From Candidatus Omnitrophota bacterium (GTDB lineage Bacteria; Omnitrophota; Gorgyraeia; JAFGGP01): 51,195 nucleotides of DNA. Made by a program: the position numbers and the translations under genes. This document shows positions 50,845 through 51,195 of this stretch, one piece after another. The notes under the pieces were generated by a model. That model saw nothing but the letters and a program-made list of their open reading frames with translations, searched no databases and was not told where the DNA came from. The stretch spans positions 1 to 51,195 of the forward strand of contig JAFGGP010000011.1 of NCBI GenBank assembly GCA_016930485.1, read 5' to 3'. Position 1 is the first letter of the stretch. Every line of letters begins with the position of its first letter.

Positions 50845-51195
50845 GAATCTAACAAAGATATTTCCGGGTAATATACAGGCGGTAAAGAACGTATCGCTGG
50901 CGGTGGAGAATAAGGAGTTTCTGGTGCTGGTTGGCCCGTCAGGATGCGGCAAATCCACAACCCTCAGGATGATAGCGGGTCTTGAGGAGGCATCCGAAGG
51001 CGAGATATATATCGGTAATCGGCTGGTTAATGATGTGCCCCCTAAAGACCGAAACATCGCTATGGTATTCCAGAATTACGCCCTCTATCCGCACATGAAC
51101 GTGTATGAGAATATGGCCTTCGGATTAAAATTGCGGGGATACCCGAAGACCGAAATTGATAAACGGGTCAGAGAGGCTGCCGATATTTTAGGGCT
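50825..51195 (+). CDS. Sugar-type ABC transporter ATPase (5' part)
   Basis: An open frame from the ATG at 50825 to the window edge, 123 codons plus 2 bases, with no stop. The translation begins [20 protein letters not shown], has Walker A GPSGCGKS at residues 37-44, and then [20 protein letters not shown] with the Q-loop. The [19 protein letters not shown] wording is typical of UgpC/MalK/MsmX ATPases that energise uptake of sugars or glycerol phosphate. It overlaps accD by 20 nt in another frame. The signature, Walker B and C-terminal regulatory domain lie outside the window. The start may also be a later codon, but the N-terminus looks complete. Confidence 0.9.
   Translation, partial: MAQVTLKNLTKIFPGNIQAVKNVSLAVENKEFLVLVGPSGCGKSTTLRMIAGLEEASEGEIYIGNRLVNDVPPKDRNIAMVFQNYALYPHMNVYENMAFGLKLRGYPKTEIDKRVREAADILG

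Noticed and set aside
1-51195. CRISPR array, prophage, integron or insertion sequence
   Set aside because: No regularly spaced direct repeats, no phage structural or transposase genes. The only tyrosine recombinase sits in the standard topA-xer context.
1-51195. tRNA genes in the spacers
   Set aside because: No spacer shows a T-loop GTTCGA block together with a 7-bp acceptor stem; most spacers are too short or are made of repeats.

Overview
This 51 kb window is a gene-dense bacterial chromosome segment with about 48 protein genes, every one on the + strand. I recognise no rRNA, tRNA, CRISPR array, prophage or intact transposon. The organism is a diderm that makes lipopolysaccharide, because it has waaA, lpxK, an LpxL-type acyltransferase, a heptosyltransferase domain and an MlaEFD lipid transporter. 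It makes isoprenoids by the MEP route (ispD, ispF), makes branched-chain and aromatic amino acids, and regulates chaperones by HrcA/CIRCE. Gene order and the many repeat-filled spacers resemble genomes of uncultivated diderm lineages such as Candidatus Omnitrophota. That placement is an inference from general familiarity and is not proven by anything in the window.

Layout. 1-4.3 kb: an AsmA/TamB-like protein followed by mlaE, mlaF and mlaD, then a candidate 26-residue small protein. 4.4-6.7 kb: a membrane PIN-TRAM protein, ispD and ispF. 6.7-7.05 kb: a non-coding spacer full of dispersed repeats. 7.06-8.7 kb: a secreted DUF4139 protein. 8.8-17.7 kb: cysE, cysS, tmk, holB, ricT, metG, tatD, a CPBP membrane protease and mtnA; its tmk-holB-ricT-metG-tatD core matches an order known from Bacillus. 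17.9-21.2 kb: thiL, tsaE, tsaB, alr. 21.2-33.6 kb: ilvB, ilvN, ilvC, leuA, aroE, a prepilin peptidase, aroC, aroK, dprA, topA and a Xer recombinase. 33.7-40.1 kb: waaA, lpxK, an LpxL-ELM1 fusion and a GT4-GT9 fusion, overlapping end to end. 40.1-42.4 kb: miaA and hflX. 42.4-47.4 kb: hrcA, grpE, dnaK, dnaJ behind a promoter with a perfect CIRCE operator. 47.6-51.2 kb: an FmdB-type zinc ribbon, a VanZ-family protein, a DUF1015 protein, accD and the first part of a sugar-type ABC ATPase that runs off the window.

Within operons genes overlap by 1-32 nt or sit a few bases apart, so translational coupling is probably common. Spacers between operons are short, and many hold sequence built from imperfect 7-nt units, often folded into inverted repeats that end next to the following start codon. 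The unit sequence differs from spacer to spacer while the 7-nt period stays.

The most unusual items are these: the heptad palindromes; a second element family ending in TCTAACGGGG, one copy of which lies in frame inside the vanZ-family gene; the two fused envelope enzymes; an AsmA-like protein in the mla operon, which lacks mlaC and mlaB; a small ORF with a good ribosome-binding site downstream of mlaD; and an A8-G9 tract at the ribosome-binding site of the DUF4139 gene. I did not find an unmistakable new defence or metabolic system; the rest of the window is mostly core metabolism and envelope biogenesis.
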